Positions 45,716 through 55,157 of a DNA stretch of 64,000 nt are shown one piece after another; the first letter of the stretch is position 1; the number at the start of each line of letters is the position of its first letter. The DNA lies in assembly GCA_031253835.1 (NCBI GenBank), contig JAIRVP010000083.1, positions 1 to 64,000 of the forward strand, read 5' to 3'. The position numbers and the translations under genes are program-made. A model generated the notes under the pieces. That model worked only from the letters and a program-made list of their open reading frames with translations. It was not told the origin of the DNA and did not search any database. The stretch comes from Burkholderia sp. (GTDB lineage Bacteria > Pseudomonadota > Gammaproteobacteria > Burkholderiales > Burkholderiaceae).

Positions 45716-46465
45716 ATGCGTTTCGACGACTCCGACATCGCCGCCGTCTACCGCGCCATTTTCGAACGGCGCGACATGCGCCACTTCACACCGGCGCCCG
45801 TCGATCCGGCCGTACTCGCGCGCCTGCTGCGCGCGGCACACCATGCGCCGAGCGTCGGCTTCATGCAGCCGTGGCGCTTCATCCGCATCACCGATCCCGC
45901 GCTGCGCACCGCGATCCACGCGCTGGTCGAGGCCGAGCGCCGCGCGACCGCCGACGCGCTCGGCGAGCGCCAGGACGAATTCATGCGGCTGAAGGTCGAA
46001 GGCGTGCGCGAATGCGGCGAACTGCTGGTCGTCGCGCTCGCCGACGGCCGCGAGCGCCACGTGTTCGGCCGCCGCACGCTGCCGGAGATGGATCTGGCAT
46101 CCGCCGCGTGCGCGATCCAGAACATGTGGCTCGCGGCGCGCGCGGAAGGGCTCGGGATGGGCTGGGTGTCGCTGTTCGACGTCGACGCGCTGCGCACGCT
46201 GCTGCGGATGCCCGACGGCGCGAAGCCGATCGCCGTGCTGTGCGTCGGGCATGTCGACGCGTTCTATGCGAAGCCGATGCTCGAACAGGAGCGCTGGGCC
46301 GCGCGGATGCCGATCGAGGCCTGCCTGTTCGAGAACGGCTGGGACGATCCGGCCGCGATCGAGGGTGCCGGCGCAGCGTCGTCGCCTGCGAACACGGCAT
46401 CGGATGCCGACGCGACGAACGCGTCGAACGCCCGCCCCGGCGGAGCGCCCGAACGCATCGCGTGA
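45716..46465 (+). CDS. bluB: 5,6-dimethylbenzimidazole synthase
   Basis: A flavin-destroying nitroreductase-fold enzyme that makes the lower ligand of vitamin B12. The opening AVYRAIFERRDMRHFTPAPVDPAVLARLLRAAHHAPSVGFMQPWRFIRI is the BluB signature. LASAACAIQNMWLAARAEGLGMGWVSLFD and the final PMLEQERWAARMPIEACLFENGWD complete it. The C-terminal ~40 residues are a low-complexity extension. No other cobalamin genes are in the window. ATG 45716 was chosen; an upstream in-frame start adds only MRRRPPLLLPL. Confidence 0.92.
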   Translation: MRFDDSDIAAVYRAIFERRDMRHFTPAPVDPAVLARLLRAAHHAPSVGFMQPWRFIRITDPALRTAIHALVEAERRATADALGERQDEFMRLKVEGVRECGELLVVALADGRERHVFGRRTLPEMDLASAACAIQNMWLAARAEGLGMGWVSLFDVDALRTLLRMPDGAKPIAVLCVGHVDAFYAKPMLEQERWAARMPIEACLFENGWDDPAAIEGAGAASSPANTASDADATNASNARPGGAPERIA

Positions 46466-46704
46466 CGATCGGCCCGGCCGTTGCCAACGCTCCGGCCCCG
46501 ATACAGCCCACCGCGAAAAATCGCCGCCGCATCCCACACTGTGAGCTTCCGCCTGCCGACGCGTCGCACGCCGGCAACAACCGTTTTGGCCCCAAGCGTA
46601 GGGGTTTTCACTGAAGTAGAATCGCGGCTGTCATTCGACTGACCACCGCCCGTCCCGCGCCTCCCGCGCCTGGCTCGTGCGGCATTTTTCCCGAGCCTAC
46701 CGCG

Positions 46705-47874
46705 ATGCCCTTACCTCTTTTCGCCCTTGCCGTCGCCGCCTTTGGAATCGGTACCACCGAATTCGTGATCATGGGGCTGCTGCCCAATGTCGCGCGCGAT
46801 CTCGGCGTATCGATTCCGGCCGCCGGGATGCTCGTGTCGGGCTACGCGCTCGGCGTGACGATCGGCGCACCGATCCTCGCGATCGTCACCGCGAAGATGC
46901 CGCGCAAGCGCGCGCTGATGGGCCTGATCGGGCTGTTCATCGCCGGCAACCTGTTCTGCGCGATCGCGCCCGGCTATGCAGTGCTGATGGCCGCGCGTGT
47001 CGTCACCGCGTTCTGCCACGGCGCGTTCTTCGGGATCGGCTCGGTCGTCGCGAGCAACCTCGTCGCGCCGAACCGCCGCGCGCAGGCAATTGCGCTGATG
47101 TTCACCGGGCTCACGCTCGCGAACGTGCTCGGCGTGCCGCTCGGCACCGCGCTCGGCCAGGCATTCGGCTGGCGCGCGACGTTCTGGGCCGTCACCGGCA
47201 TCGGCATCGCCGCGGCCGCCGCGCTCGCGGTATGCCTGCCGAAAAACCTCGCGATGCCCGACACCAGCATCACGCGCGAATTCAGCGTGCTGAAGCACCC
47301 GCAGGTGCTGATGGTGCTCGGCATCAGCGTGCTCGCGTCCGCGAGCCTGTTCAGCGTGTTCACGTACATCACGCCGATCCTCGAGGACGTGACGGGCTTC
47401 TCGCCGCGTCAGGTCACCTACGTGCTGTTGCTGTTCGGCCTCGGGCTGACGGTCGGCGGCACGCTCGGCGGCAAGCTCGCCGACTGGCGCCGGATGCCGT
47501 CGCTGATCGCGACGCTCGCGCTGATCGGCATCGTCCTCGCGCTGTTCGCGGGCACGATGCACGTGCCGTTCGCGGCACTGGCGACGATCTTCGTGTGGGG
47601 CATCCTCGCATTCGCGATCGTGCCGCCGCTGCAGATCATGATCGTCGATCGCGCGAGCGATGCGCCGAACCTCGCGTCGACGCTGAACCAGGGCGCGTTC
47701 AACCTCGGCAACGCGACCGGCGCGTGGCTCGGCGGGATGGCGATCGGCTCCGGTGTATCGCTCGTGAACCTGCCGTGGGTCGGTGTCGCGATGGCCGTCG
47801 CGGCGCTCGCGCTCACGCTGTGGTCGGCGTCGCTCGAACGCCGTCCGGTGGCCGTGCCGACCGAGTACGTCTGA
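46705..47874 (+). CDS. DHA1-family MFS exporter (AraJ/YdhP-like)
   Basis: 389 residues with twelve hydrophobic segments. The opening LFALAVAAFGIGTTEFVIMGLLPNVARDL is the pattern of AraJ/YdhP/chloramphenicol-type exporters. Motif A lies in ILAIVTAKMPRKRALM. It is an inner-membrane proton antiporter of unknown substrate. It is 93 bases upstream of a second MFS gene on the same strand. Confidence 0.9.
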   Translation: MPLPLFALAVAAFGIGTTEFVIMGLLPNVARDLGVSIPAAGMLVSGYALGVTIGAPILAIVTAKMPRKRALMGLIGLFIAGNLFCAIAPGYAVLMAARVVTAFCHGAFFGIGSVVASNLVAPNRRAQAIALMFTGLTLANVLGVPLGTALGQAFGWRATFWAVTGIGIAAAAALAVCLPKNLAMPDTSITREFSVLKHPQVLMVLGISVLASASLFSVFTYITPILEDVTGFSPRQVTYVLLLFGLGLTVGGTLGGKLADWRRMPSLIATLALIGIVLALFAGTMHVPFAALATIFVWGILAFAIVPPLQIMIVDRASDAPNLASTLNQGAFNLGNATGAWLGGMAIGSGVSLVNLPWVGVAMAVAALALTLWSASLERRPVAVPTEYV

Positions 47875-47967
47875 CGCGACCCTGCCGCATTCGTTGCGTA
47901 CGCAACTCCATTCGATCCTGATGGCCTTCATGGACCTTTCAAAGGCCGCGGTGTAGCATCCCGGCCG

Positions 47968-49128
47968 ATGAAAGCCATTCTTAATCGCGATTTCCTCGCG
48001 CTGATCCTGAGCGTCGCGGTCGTCGGCCTCGGGACCGGCGCCACGCTGCCGCTCACCGCACTCGCACTGACCGAAGCCGGGCACGGCACCAACGTCGTCG
48101 GCATGCTGACGGCCGCGCAGGCACTCGGCGGCCTCGCGATCGTCCCGTTCGTCACCGCGCTCGCGCGGCACATCGGCTCGCGCCGCGCGATCGTCGTGTC
48201 GGTCGTGCTGCTCGCGGCCGCCACCGCGCTGATGCAGTTCACGTCGAACCTGATCCTGTGGGGTGCGCTGCGCGTGCTGTGCGGCGCCGCGCTGATGCTG
48301 CTGTTCACGATCGGCGAAGCGTGGGTCAACCAGCTCGCCGACGATTCGACGCGCGGCCGCGTCGTCGCGATCTACGCGACCAATTTCACGCTGTTCCAGA
48401 TGGCGGGCCCTGTGCTCGTGAGCCAGATCGCCGGCGCGACGAGCATCCGCTTCGCGCTGTGCGGCGCGCTGTTCCTGCTCGCGCTGCCGACGCTCGCGAC
48501 GATCCGCCGCGCGCCGCTCGCCGGCGACGATGCGCATCACGAAGCGCACGGCCGCTGGCTCGACATCCTGCCGCGCATGCCCGCGCTGATCATCGGCACC
48601 GGCTTCTTCGCGCTGTTCGATACGCTCGCGCTGTCGCTGCTGCCGCTGTACGCGATGGATCACGGCGTCGCGAGCGCGACCGCCGTGCTGCTCGCGTCGA
48701 TCATGCTGTTCGGCGATACCGCGATGCAGTTCCCGATCGGCTGGCTCGCGGACAAGCTCGGCCGCGAACGCGTGCACCTCGGCGCCGGCTGGATCGTGCT
48801 GGCCGGCCTGCCGCTGCTGCCGTTCGTGATCGCGAATCCGTGGCTGTGCTGGCCGCTGCTGTTCGTGCTCGGCGCGGCGGCCGGCAGCATCTACACGCTG
48901 TCGCTCGTCGCGTGCGGCGAACGCTTCCGCGGCGCGGCGCTCGTCACCGCGAGCTCGCTCGTGTCGGCGTCGTGGAGCGCCGCGAGCTTCGGCGGCCCGC
49001 TGGTGGCCGGCGCATTGATGGAGCAACTGGGCAGCAACGCGCTGGTCGGCGTGCTGGTCGCCTGCGTCGCGGCGTTCGTCGCGGCCGCGCTGTGGGAACG
49101 CCGCACCGCGCTGCAACGCGCGGTCTGA
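47968..49128 (+). CDS. MFS transporter
   Basis: A 386-residue inner-membrane protein with about twelve hydrophobic segments and motif-A-like ALARHIGSRRAIVV and WLADKLGRERVHL loops. The central cytoplasmic loop contains a His-rich stretch (DDAHHEAHGRW). It resembles YcaD-type efflux or sugar transporters. It is terminated by a strong hairpin and converges on the homogentisate operon. Confidence 0.88.
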   Translation: MKAILNRDFLALILSVAVVGLGTGATLPLTALALTEAGHGTNVVGMLTAAQALGGLAIVPFVTALARHIGSRRAIVVSVVLLAAATALMQFTSNLILWGALRVLCGAALMLLFTIGEAWVNQLADDSTRGRVVAIYATNFTLFQMAGPVLVSQIAGATSIRFALCGALFLLALPTLATIRRAPLAGDDAHHEAHGRWLDILPRMPALIIGTGFFALFDTLALSLLPLYAMDHGVASATAVLLASIMLFGDTAMQFPIGWLADKLGRERVHLGAGWIVLAGLPLLPFVIANPWLCWPLLFVLGAAAGSIYTLSLVACGERFRGAALVTASSLVSASWSAASFGGPLVAGALMEQLGSNALVGVLVACVAAFVAAALWERRTALQRAV

Positions 49129-49151
49129 TCGATACCTGCCGGCGAAACGAC

Positions 49152-49178
49152 AACGGCCCGCATGATGCGGGCCGTTTT
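49152..49178. terminator. Bidirectional terminator between MFS and fahA
   Basis: A perfect 11-bp stem (AACGGCCCGCA/TGCGGGCCGTT) closes a TGA loop, followed by TTTT in the plus direction. Convergent genes flank it. Confidence 0.85.
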
Positions 49179-49228
49179 GCCTTGCCGGACCACGCGGGTC
49201 CTACGCGTGGCGCCTCGCGCGAAACGCG

Positions 49229-50533
49229 TTACGCATTCCGCGCCGGCAGGATCTTGCCGGCACACGTGCCGAAGCCAACGCGATAGCCGTCGCCCTGGCA
49301 CCAGCCGGCGAGCGTGAGTTCGTCGCCGTCCTCGATGAACGCACGGCTGCCGCCGCCGTTCAGCGCGACCGGCTCCTTGCCGTTCCACGTCAGTTCGAGC
49401 AGGCTGCCGAACGAATCCTTCGTCGGCCCGCTGATCGTGCCCGAGCCCATCAGGTCGCCCACGCGCGTGTTGCAGCCCGCGACCGTGTGATGCGCGAGCT
49501 GCTGCGCCATCGTCCAGTACATGTGCCTGAAGTTCGTGCGGCAGATCGACGTCGCGTCGGCCGCGCCTTCGGCACGCAGCGTCACTTCGAGCGCGATGTC
49601 GAATGCATGCTTGCCCGCGTGCTGCAGATACGCGAGCGGCTGCGGCGACTGTTCGGGCTGCGCGGTGCGGAACGGATCGAGCGCGTCGAGCGTGACGATC
49701 CACGGCGAGATCGTCGTCGCGAAGGTCTTCGCGTTGAACGGGCCGAGCGGCACGTATTCCCACTGCTGGATGTCGCGCGCGCTCCAGTCGTTCAGCAGCA
49801 CCATCCCGAAGATATGCGCTTCCGCGTCCTCGCACGCGATCGGCTCGCCGAGCGCGTTGCCCTGCCCGACGATGAAGCCCGTCTCCAGTTCGATGTCGAG
49901 CTTGCGGCAGGCGCCGAACACCGGGCGCTCCTGGTCGGGCAGCTTCAGTTGCCCGTTCGGGCGCCGCACCGGCGTGCCGCTCACGACCACCGACGACGCA
50001 CGGCCGTTGTAGCCGATCGGCATCTCCGACCAGTTCGGCAGCAGCGCATTCTTCGGATCGCGGAACATCGAGCCGACGTTGGTCGCATGTTCCTTCGACG
50101 AATAGAAATCGGTGTAGCCGGGAATCTCGACCGGCAGATGCAGCGTCGCGTCGCGCTGCGCGACGAGCGCCTGCGTGCGCAGCGCCGCATCGTCACGCAG
50201 CGTCGCGTTGTCGCGCGAGAACAGGTCGGACAGCTGCACGCGCACGCTGCGCCATGCGTCGCGGCCAAGCGCGATGAACGCGTTGAGCGTCGGCGCGGCG
50301 AACGCATCGGCGCCGGCCGGCAGCGTGACGAGGCCCGCGCGCGCGAGCGCCGCGAGATCGACGATCTGGTCGCCGAGCGCCACGCCCGCCCGGCGCGCCG
50401 CCTGCTTCGCATCGCTGAAGATCCCGAACGGCAGGTTCTGGATCGGGAAATCGCAGGCGGGATCGTTCGCGGTGTCGATCCAGCTCTTGCGAGCCGGGTC
50501 GAGCGTCGCGCGCCAGTCTTGGGTATCGCTCAT
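49229..50533 (-). CDS. fahA: Fumarylacetoacetase
   Basis: This 434-residue enzyme hydrolyses fumarylacetoacetate to fumarate and acetoacetate, the last step of the homogentisate pathway. The N-terminal SH3-like domain (DFPIQNLPFGIFSD) and the catalytic FAH domain (YTDFYSSKEHATNVGSMFR, FGMVLLNDWSARDIQQWEYVPLGPFNAKTFATTISPW, VGDLMGSGTISGP) are complete. Metal-binding acids lie in the ELETGFIVGQGN segment. Its start overlaps the hmgA stop by four bases (ATGA), so the pair is translationally coupled. Confidence 0.96.
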   Translation of the reverse strand: MSDTQDWRATLDPARKSWIDTANDPACDFPIQNLPFGIFSDAKQAARRAGVALGDQIVDLAALARAGLVTLPAGADAFAAPTLNAFIALGRDAWRSVRVQLSDLFSRDNATLRDDAALRTQALVAQRDATLHLPVEIPGYTDFYSSKEHATNVGSMFRDPKNALLPNWSEMPIGYNGRASSVVVSGTPVRRPNGQLKLPDQERPVFGACRKLDIELETGFIVGQGNALGEPIACEDAEAHIFGMVLLNDWSARDIQQWEYVPLGPFNAKTFATTISPWIVTLDALDPFRTAQPEQSPQPLAYLQHAGKHAFDIALEVTLRAEGAADATSICRTNFRHMYWTMAQQLAHHTVAGCNTRVGDLMGSGTISGPTKDSFGSLLELTWNGKEPVALNGGGSRAFIEDGDELTLAGWCQGDGYRVGFGTCAGKILPARNA

Positions 50534-51864
50534 CGTTGCTCCGGATTGAAGTGTTTCTTGATGCCTTGCCAGCATTCGAAGTAGTCGGCCTGCAGCTGCG
50601 CGGTGTCGAGCGCATAGCGCGTCGGCCGGATCAGCGTGCGGGTCTCGAACATGAACGCCATCGTAGCGTCGACCTTGTGCGGCTTCGTCGTGTCGCTCGC
50701 GGACGCCTTCTCGAACGTGTCCGCGTCGGGCCCGTGGCCCGACATGCAGTTGTGCAGGCTCGCGCCGCCCGGCACGAAGCCTTCGGCCTTCGCGTCGTAC
50801 GCGCCGTGCACGAGCCCCATGAACTCGCTCGCGACGTTGCGGTGGAACCAGGGCGGACGGAACGTATCCTCGGCCGCGAGCCAGCGCGGCGGGAAGATCA
50901 CGAAGTCGATCGTGTCGACGCCCGGCGTGTCGCTCTGCGCCTGCAGCACGAGGAAGATCGACGGATCGGGATGGTCGAAGCTGATCGAGCCGATCGTGTT
51001 GAACAGGCGCAGGTCGTACTTGTATGGCGCGTAGTTGCCGTGCCATGCGACGACGTCGAGCGGCGAATGGCCGATGTCCGCGCGCCACAGGCGGCCGTTC
51101 AGCTTCGCGATCAGCTCGAACGCGCCTTCGCGGTCTTCGTACGCGGCTTGCGGCGTCAGGAAGTCGCGCGGGTTCGCGAGCCCGTTCGAGCCGATCGGGC
51201 CGAGATCCGGCAGGCGCAGTTGCGCGCCGAAGTTCTCGCAGATGTAGCCGCGCGCGTCGCCGTCCGGCAGCGTGACGGCAAACCGCACGCCGCGCGGGAT
51301 CACCGCGATCTCGAACGGCTCGACGTCGAGGCGGCCGAATTCGGTCGCGATGAACAGGCGCCCCTGCTGCGGCACGATCAGCAGTTCGCCGTCCGCGCTG
51401 TAGAAGAAGCGGTCCTGCATCGAGCGGTTCGCCGCGTACAGGTGGATCGCGCAGCCGTTCATCGCGGCGGCCGAGCCGTTGCCGGCCATCGTCACGAGCC
51501 CGTCGACGAAATCGGTCGGCTCGACCGGCATCGGCAGCGGATCCCAGCGCAGCTGGTTCGGCGGCGTCGGCGGCACGTCGGCCGAATCGCCGAATTCCGA
51601 CACGAGTCGCTGCGGGCCGGCGTACGGCTCGAACGGCCGGTGCACGGCGGCCGGGCGGATGCGGTACAGCCACGAACGGCGGTTGTGACCGCGCGGCGCG
51701 GTGAACGCCGTGCCCGACAGTTGCTCCGCGTACAGTCCGTACGGCGCGCGCTGCGGCGAGTTGCGGCCGTGCGGCAACGCGCCGGGCAGTGCCTCGGTCG
51801 CGAATTCGTTCCCGAAACCGCTCAGGTAGCCGGCGGTTGCCGGTTTCGTCAGGTCAAGCGTCAT
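50530..51864 (-). CDS. hmgA: Homogentisate 1,2-dioxygenase
   Basis: 444 residues. The enzyme cleaves homogentisate to maleylacetoacetate with non-haem iron. The opening YLSGFGNEFATEALPGALPHGRNSPQRAPYGLYAEQLSGTAFTAPR is typical of the family. The iron-binding region includes the Glu/His cluster PWFHRNVASEFMGLVHG and LHNCMSGHGPD. It sits between a transporter and fahA. Maleylacetoacetate isomerase (maiA), needed between them, is not in the window. Confidence 0.97.
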   Translation of the reverse strand: MTLDLTKPATAGYLSGFGNEFATEALPGALPHGRNSPQRAPYGLYAEQLSGTAFTAPRGHNRRSWLYRIRPAAVHRPFEPYAGPQRLVSEFGDSADVPPTPPNQLRWDPLPMPVEPTDFVDGLVTMAGNGSAAAMNGCAIHLYAANRSMQDRFFYSADGELLIVPQQGRLFIATEFGRLDVEPFEIAVIPRGVRFAVTLPDGDARGYICENFGAQLRLPDLGPIGSNGLANPRDFLTPQAAYEDREGAFELIAKLNGRLWRADIGHSPLDVVAWHGNYAPYKYDLRLFNTIGSISFDHPDPSIFLVLQAQSDTPGVDTIDFVIFPPRWLAAEDTFRPPWFHRNVASEFMGLVHGAYDAKAEGFVPGGASLHNCMSGHGPDADTFEKASASDTTKPHKVDATMAFMFETRTLIRPTRYALDTAQLQADYFECWQGIKKHFNPEQR

Positions 51865-51879
51865 CGTTTCCTTTCTCCG

Positions 51880-53241
51880 TCAATTCATCGCGGCATTCGG
51901 CGCCTGCGCGCCGTTGCGCCGCGTCACTCCGGCCAGCCCCAGGACGAACAGCGCCGAGCACAGCACAGGCACCGCAGCGGCGTGGAACAGCGCACCGTTC
52001 GACCAGTTGAGCGCAATCAGTTGTCCGCCGACGAGCGGCCCGAGCACCGAGCCGATCCGGCCGATGCCGAGGCTCCAGCCAATGCCCGTCGAGCGCAGCG
52101 ACGTCGGGTAATACTGGCCCGCGAGCGCGTTCACGGCCGGCTGCCCGCCGACCACGCAGAATCCGCCCGCGAACACGACGACCAGCAGCCACGGCAGCGC
52201 ATGCGCGACCGCGCCGATCAGCCCCACCGACACGGCTGCGCACGCGAAGCACACGAACAGCACGCGCACGAAGCCGTAACGTTCGATGAACCAGCCGAGC
52301 GACAGCGTGCCGATCACGCCGCCCGTCTGCAGCACCGTGCCGACGATCACCGCGGTGCCCGGCGAATAGCCGGCATCGCGCATCACGGTCGGCAGCCAGT
52401 TCGACAGGAAATACAGGTCGATCAGGTTCATGAAGCTGATCGCCCACAGCAGCAGCGTGACCGGCAGGCGGCCGTGGCTGAACAGTTCGGCGACCGGCGC
52501 GCCGCTTGCCGCGCGTTCGCGCACGACGATGCGCGTGTTCGCGTCGATGCCGGCTTCCGGTGCGAAGTGCGCGAGCCAGTCGCGCGCCTGCGCGACGCGC
52601 CCTTTCAGCACCAGGAACTGCAGCGATTCGGGCAGCCGCGCGACCATCGCGATCGTCAGCACGAGCGGCACCGCACCGCCGACGAAGAACACCGAGCGCC
52701 AGCCGAATGCCGGAATCAGCGCGGCGCTGATGAAGCCGCCGATCGCCGCACCGAGCGTGAAGCCGCACGACACGATCATCATCCGCTTCACGCGATGCGC
52801 GGCCGGGCTGAACTCGCCGACCAGCGCCATCGCGTTCGGCATGATGCAGCCGAGGCCGAGGCCCGTGACGAAGCGCAGCGCCATCAGCACGGGGATCGAA
52901 CCCGCGAACGGCGTCGCGAGCATCGACACCGCGAAGAACAGCGTCGAGCCGATCAGCACCGGGCGCCGCCCGATCCGGTCGGCCAGCACCGACAGCCCGA
53001 GCGCACCGAGCAGCATCCCGAACAGGCTCGCACTGAACACCGGGCCGAGCGCCTGCTTCGGCACGCCCCATTCGGCGATCACGCTCGGCGCGACGTAGCC
53101 CATCGCCTGCGCATCGAACCCGTCGATCACGAGGCACAGCCCGCACAGCACCAGCAGCATCCAGTGAAAACCCGGGCGATGGGTCTCGTCGATCACGCGC
53201 TCGACTTCGAGCACGCGCGCGTCGGCCGGCGCCGCGCTCAT
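51880..53241 (-). CDS. AAHS-family MFS aromatic acid transporter
   Basis: 453 residues with twelve membrane segments. The aromatic acid:H+ symporter signatures DGFDAQAMGYVAPSVIAEW and LGLSVLADRIGRRPVLIG (motif A with the DGFD Asp) are present. The family imports 4-hydroxybenzoate, protocatechuate, hydroxyphenylpropionate and similar acids. Position between a FAD ring hydroxylase and hmgA suggests a hydroxyphenylacetate-type substrate. Its start overlaps the DUF2783 stop by four bases. Confidence 0.92.
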   Translation of the reverse strand: MSAAPADARVLEVERVIDETHRPGFHWMLLVLCGLCLVIDGFDAQAMGYVAPSVIAEWGVPKQALGPVFSASLFGMLLGALGLSVLADRIGRRPVLIGSTLFFAVSMLATPFAGSIPVLMALRFVTGLGLGCIMPNAMALVGEFSPAAHRVKRMMIVSCGFTLGAAIGGFISAALIPAFGWRSVFFVGGAVPLVLTIAMVARLPESLQFLVLKGRVAQARDWLAHFAPEAGIDANTRIVVRERAASGAPVAELFSHGRLPVTLLLWAISFMNLIDLYFLSNWLPTVMRDAGYSPGTAVIVGTVLQTGGVIGTLSLGWFIERYGFVRVLFVCFACAAVSVGLIGAVAHALPWLLVVVFAGGFCVVGGQPAVNALAGQYYPTSLRSTGIGWSLGIGRIGSVLGPLVGGQLIALNWSNGALFHAAAVPVLCSALFVLGLAGVTRRNGAQAPNAAMN

Positions 53242-53468
53242 TGCGCCACCTCGGCGGCCGGCTGCACGGGCGGCGTCACGCCCTGGCGCGCGAGCGCCAT
53301 CGCTTCGCGCAGCACGTCGGCGTCGCCGATCTGGTTCGCGAGTAGCAGGATCAGCTTCGCGTTGACGAGCTGGCTGTCGCTGTCGGACAGGTCGCGATGC
53401 ATGTCGATCAGCGCTTCGTAGAATGCGTCGGGGTCAGCCAGGCGCGGGCGGGTGTCGAGTGAGGGCAT
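53238..53468 (-). CDS. DUF2783-family small protein
   Basis: 76 residues, cytoplasmic, mainly helical. The core DPDAFYEALIDMHRDLSDSDSQLVNAKLILLLANQIGD is the DUF2783 pattern. Small proteins of this type sit beside MhpA-like FAD hydroxylases in aromatic operons (family context). It may assist that enzyme, but no function is known. It overlaps the transporter gene and lies 27 bases after the hydroxylase. Confidence 0.85.
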   Translation of the reverse strand: MPSLDTRPRLADPDAFYEALIDMHRDLSDSDSQLVNAKLILLLANQIGDADVLREAMALARQGVTPPVQPAAEVAQ

Positions 53469-53495
53469 GACGGGTCTCCGGTGTCTTTATCGTAT

Positions 53496-55157
53496 TCAGC
53501 GTGCGCAGGTCGCGCGCGCCAGTGCGTCGGCAATCGCCTGACGGTCGAGCGTGCGCGTGCGCGCGCAAACGTGCTGGTCGGGACGCAGCAGGTAGAACGT
53601 GCCCGGTTGCGCGTCGTAGCGTTGCGCGACGAACCCGTCGACGTCCTCCACGACGTCGATGCCGGCCACCGGCTGCGCATGCCCGGCCGGCACGACGAGC
53701 ACGGGCCGCACCGGCAGCGCGAGGCCGTCGACGGCCCTGGCAAGCGCGGCCGCATCGCCCGGCAACCCGAACAGCATGCCGGTGAAGCCGCCGCGCAGAC
53801 GCTGCAGCAGCCAGCCCGGCGCGCCCTGCACGCGCACCGGCGCATCGGCCGCCGCCGCGCCCGGCCGCATCGCGCACGCGAATGCGTCGCCGCTGCGATC
53901 GGGCGTGTTCAGCGGCGAATCGGCCAGCACCGCCGGCACCGACAGGCGGCCGCTGTTCACGAGCTTGCGCGCGAACTCGCAGTCGCGCGCGAGCTTCAGC
54001 GTCGCGTCGCGGAACACGCGCGACACCGCGCTCTTCGGCGTGATGAAGTCGGTCGAGCGCGTCGAGTGGCGGATGTTCTCGTCGGCCGCGAATTCGCGCT
54101 CGCTCGCATACGTGTCGAGCAGGCTGTCGGCCGAGCGGCCGTCGAGCACCAGCTTCAGCTTCCATGCGAGGTTGTCCGCATCCTGCACGCCGCTGTTCGC
54201 GCCGCGCGCGCCGAACGGCGACACGCCGTGCGCGGAGTCGCCCGCGAACAGCACGCGGCCGTGGCGGAACGTGTCCATTCGCTGACAGCGGAACGTATAG
54301 ACGCTCACCCACTCGAGTTCGAACTCGACATCCGGCCCGAGCAGCGCGCGCACGCGCGGGATCACGCGCTCCGGCTGCTTCTCGGCGGCAGGATCGGCGT
54401 CCCAGCCGAGCTGGAAGTCGATGCGCCACACGTTGTCGGGCTGGCGATGCAGCAGCACCGACTGGTTCGGGTGGAACGGCGGATCGAACCAGAACCAGCG
54501 CTCGGTCGGAAACTCCGCCTTCATCTTCACGTCGGCGATCAGGAAGCGGTCCTTGAACGTGCGGCCGTGGCTTTCGAGGCCCATCATCGCGCGCATCGGG
54601 CTGCGCGAGCCGTCGGCCGCGATCACGTACCGCGCGTGCAGCGTCGCGACGCCGTCCGGCGTCTCGATCGTCAGCACCGCGTGCTCGGCCGACTGCTCGA
54701 TGCCCGTCACCTTGTGCTTCCAGCGGATGTCGATGTTCGGCAGCTCGAACGCACGGTCGGCCAGATAGCCTTCGACGTAGTACTGCTGCAGGTTGATGAA
54801 CGCGGGGCGCGCATGCCCTTCCTCGGGCAGCAGGTCGAACGCGTACAGCTGCTCGTCCTGCAGGAACACCTTGCCGACGTGCCAGCTCACGCCCTTGTCG
54901 ACGAAGCGCTCGCCGCAGCCGAGCCGGTCGAAGATCTCGAGCGTGCGCTTCGCGAAGCAGATCGCGCGCGAACCGGTCGACAGCGTGTCGTCGTCGTCGA
55001 GGATCACGACGGGCACGCCCTGCTGCGCGAGGTCGATCGCGGCCGCGAGGCCCACCGGGCCCGCGCCGACGACGATCACCGGGTGGACGGCCGCGTCGTG
55101 CGCGCGCGCACGGTACTCGAACTTCAGCGTCTGGTAATCGATGCTCATGGTCGCCAT
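53496..55157 (-). CDS. FAD-dependent aromatic hydroxylase (MhpA-like)
   Basis: 553 residues. The FAD-binding GxGxxG is PVIVVGAGPVGLAAAIDLAQQGV. The DG motif lies in VIAADGSRSPMRAMMGL, and the GD motif in GRVLFAGDSAHGVSPFGARGANSGVQDADNLAWKL. The C-terminal thioredoxin-like domain of phenol-hydroxylase relatives follows. These NAD(P)H-dependent enzymes hydroxylate phenolic acids. Heading an operon with hmgA and fahA, it may convert 3-hydroxyphenylacetate or a similar acid to homogentisate (inference). ATG 55157 or 55148 could be the start; a GAGGAG site lies 3 and 12 bases upstream respectively. Confidence 0.88.
   Translation of the reverse strand: MATMSIDYQTLKFEYRARAHDAAVHPVIVVGAGPVGLAAAIDLAQQGVPVVILDDDDTLSTGSRAICFAKRTLEIFDRLGCGERFVDKGVSWHVGKVFLQDEQLYAFDLLPEEGHARPAFINLQQYYVEGYLADRAFELPNIDIRWKHKVTGIEQSAEHAVLTIETPDGVATLHARYVIAADGSRSPMRAMMGLESHGRTFKDRFLIADVKMKAEFPTERWFWFDPPFHPNQSVLLHRQPDNVWRIDFQLGWDADPAAEKQPERVIPRVRALLGPDVEFELEWVSVYTFRCQRMDTFRHGRVLFAGDSAHGVSPFGARGANSGVQDADNLAWKLKLVLDGRSADSLLDTYASEREFAADENIRHSTRSTDFITPKSAVSRVFRDATLKLARDCEFARKLVNSGRLSVPAVLADSPLNTPDRSGDAFACAMRPGAAAADAPVRVQGAPGWLLQRLRGGFTGMLFGLPGDAAALARAVDGLALPVRPVLVVPAGHAQPVAGIDVVEDVDGFVAQRYDAQPGTFYLLRPDQHVCARTRTLDRQAIADALARATCAR

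Noticed and set aside
50536..53421. A 961-codon plus-strand frame opposite hmgA and the aromatic acid transporter
   Set aside because: Antisense shadow; hmgA, DUF2783 and the transporter are clearly coded on the minus strand.
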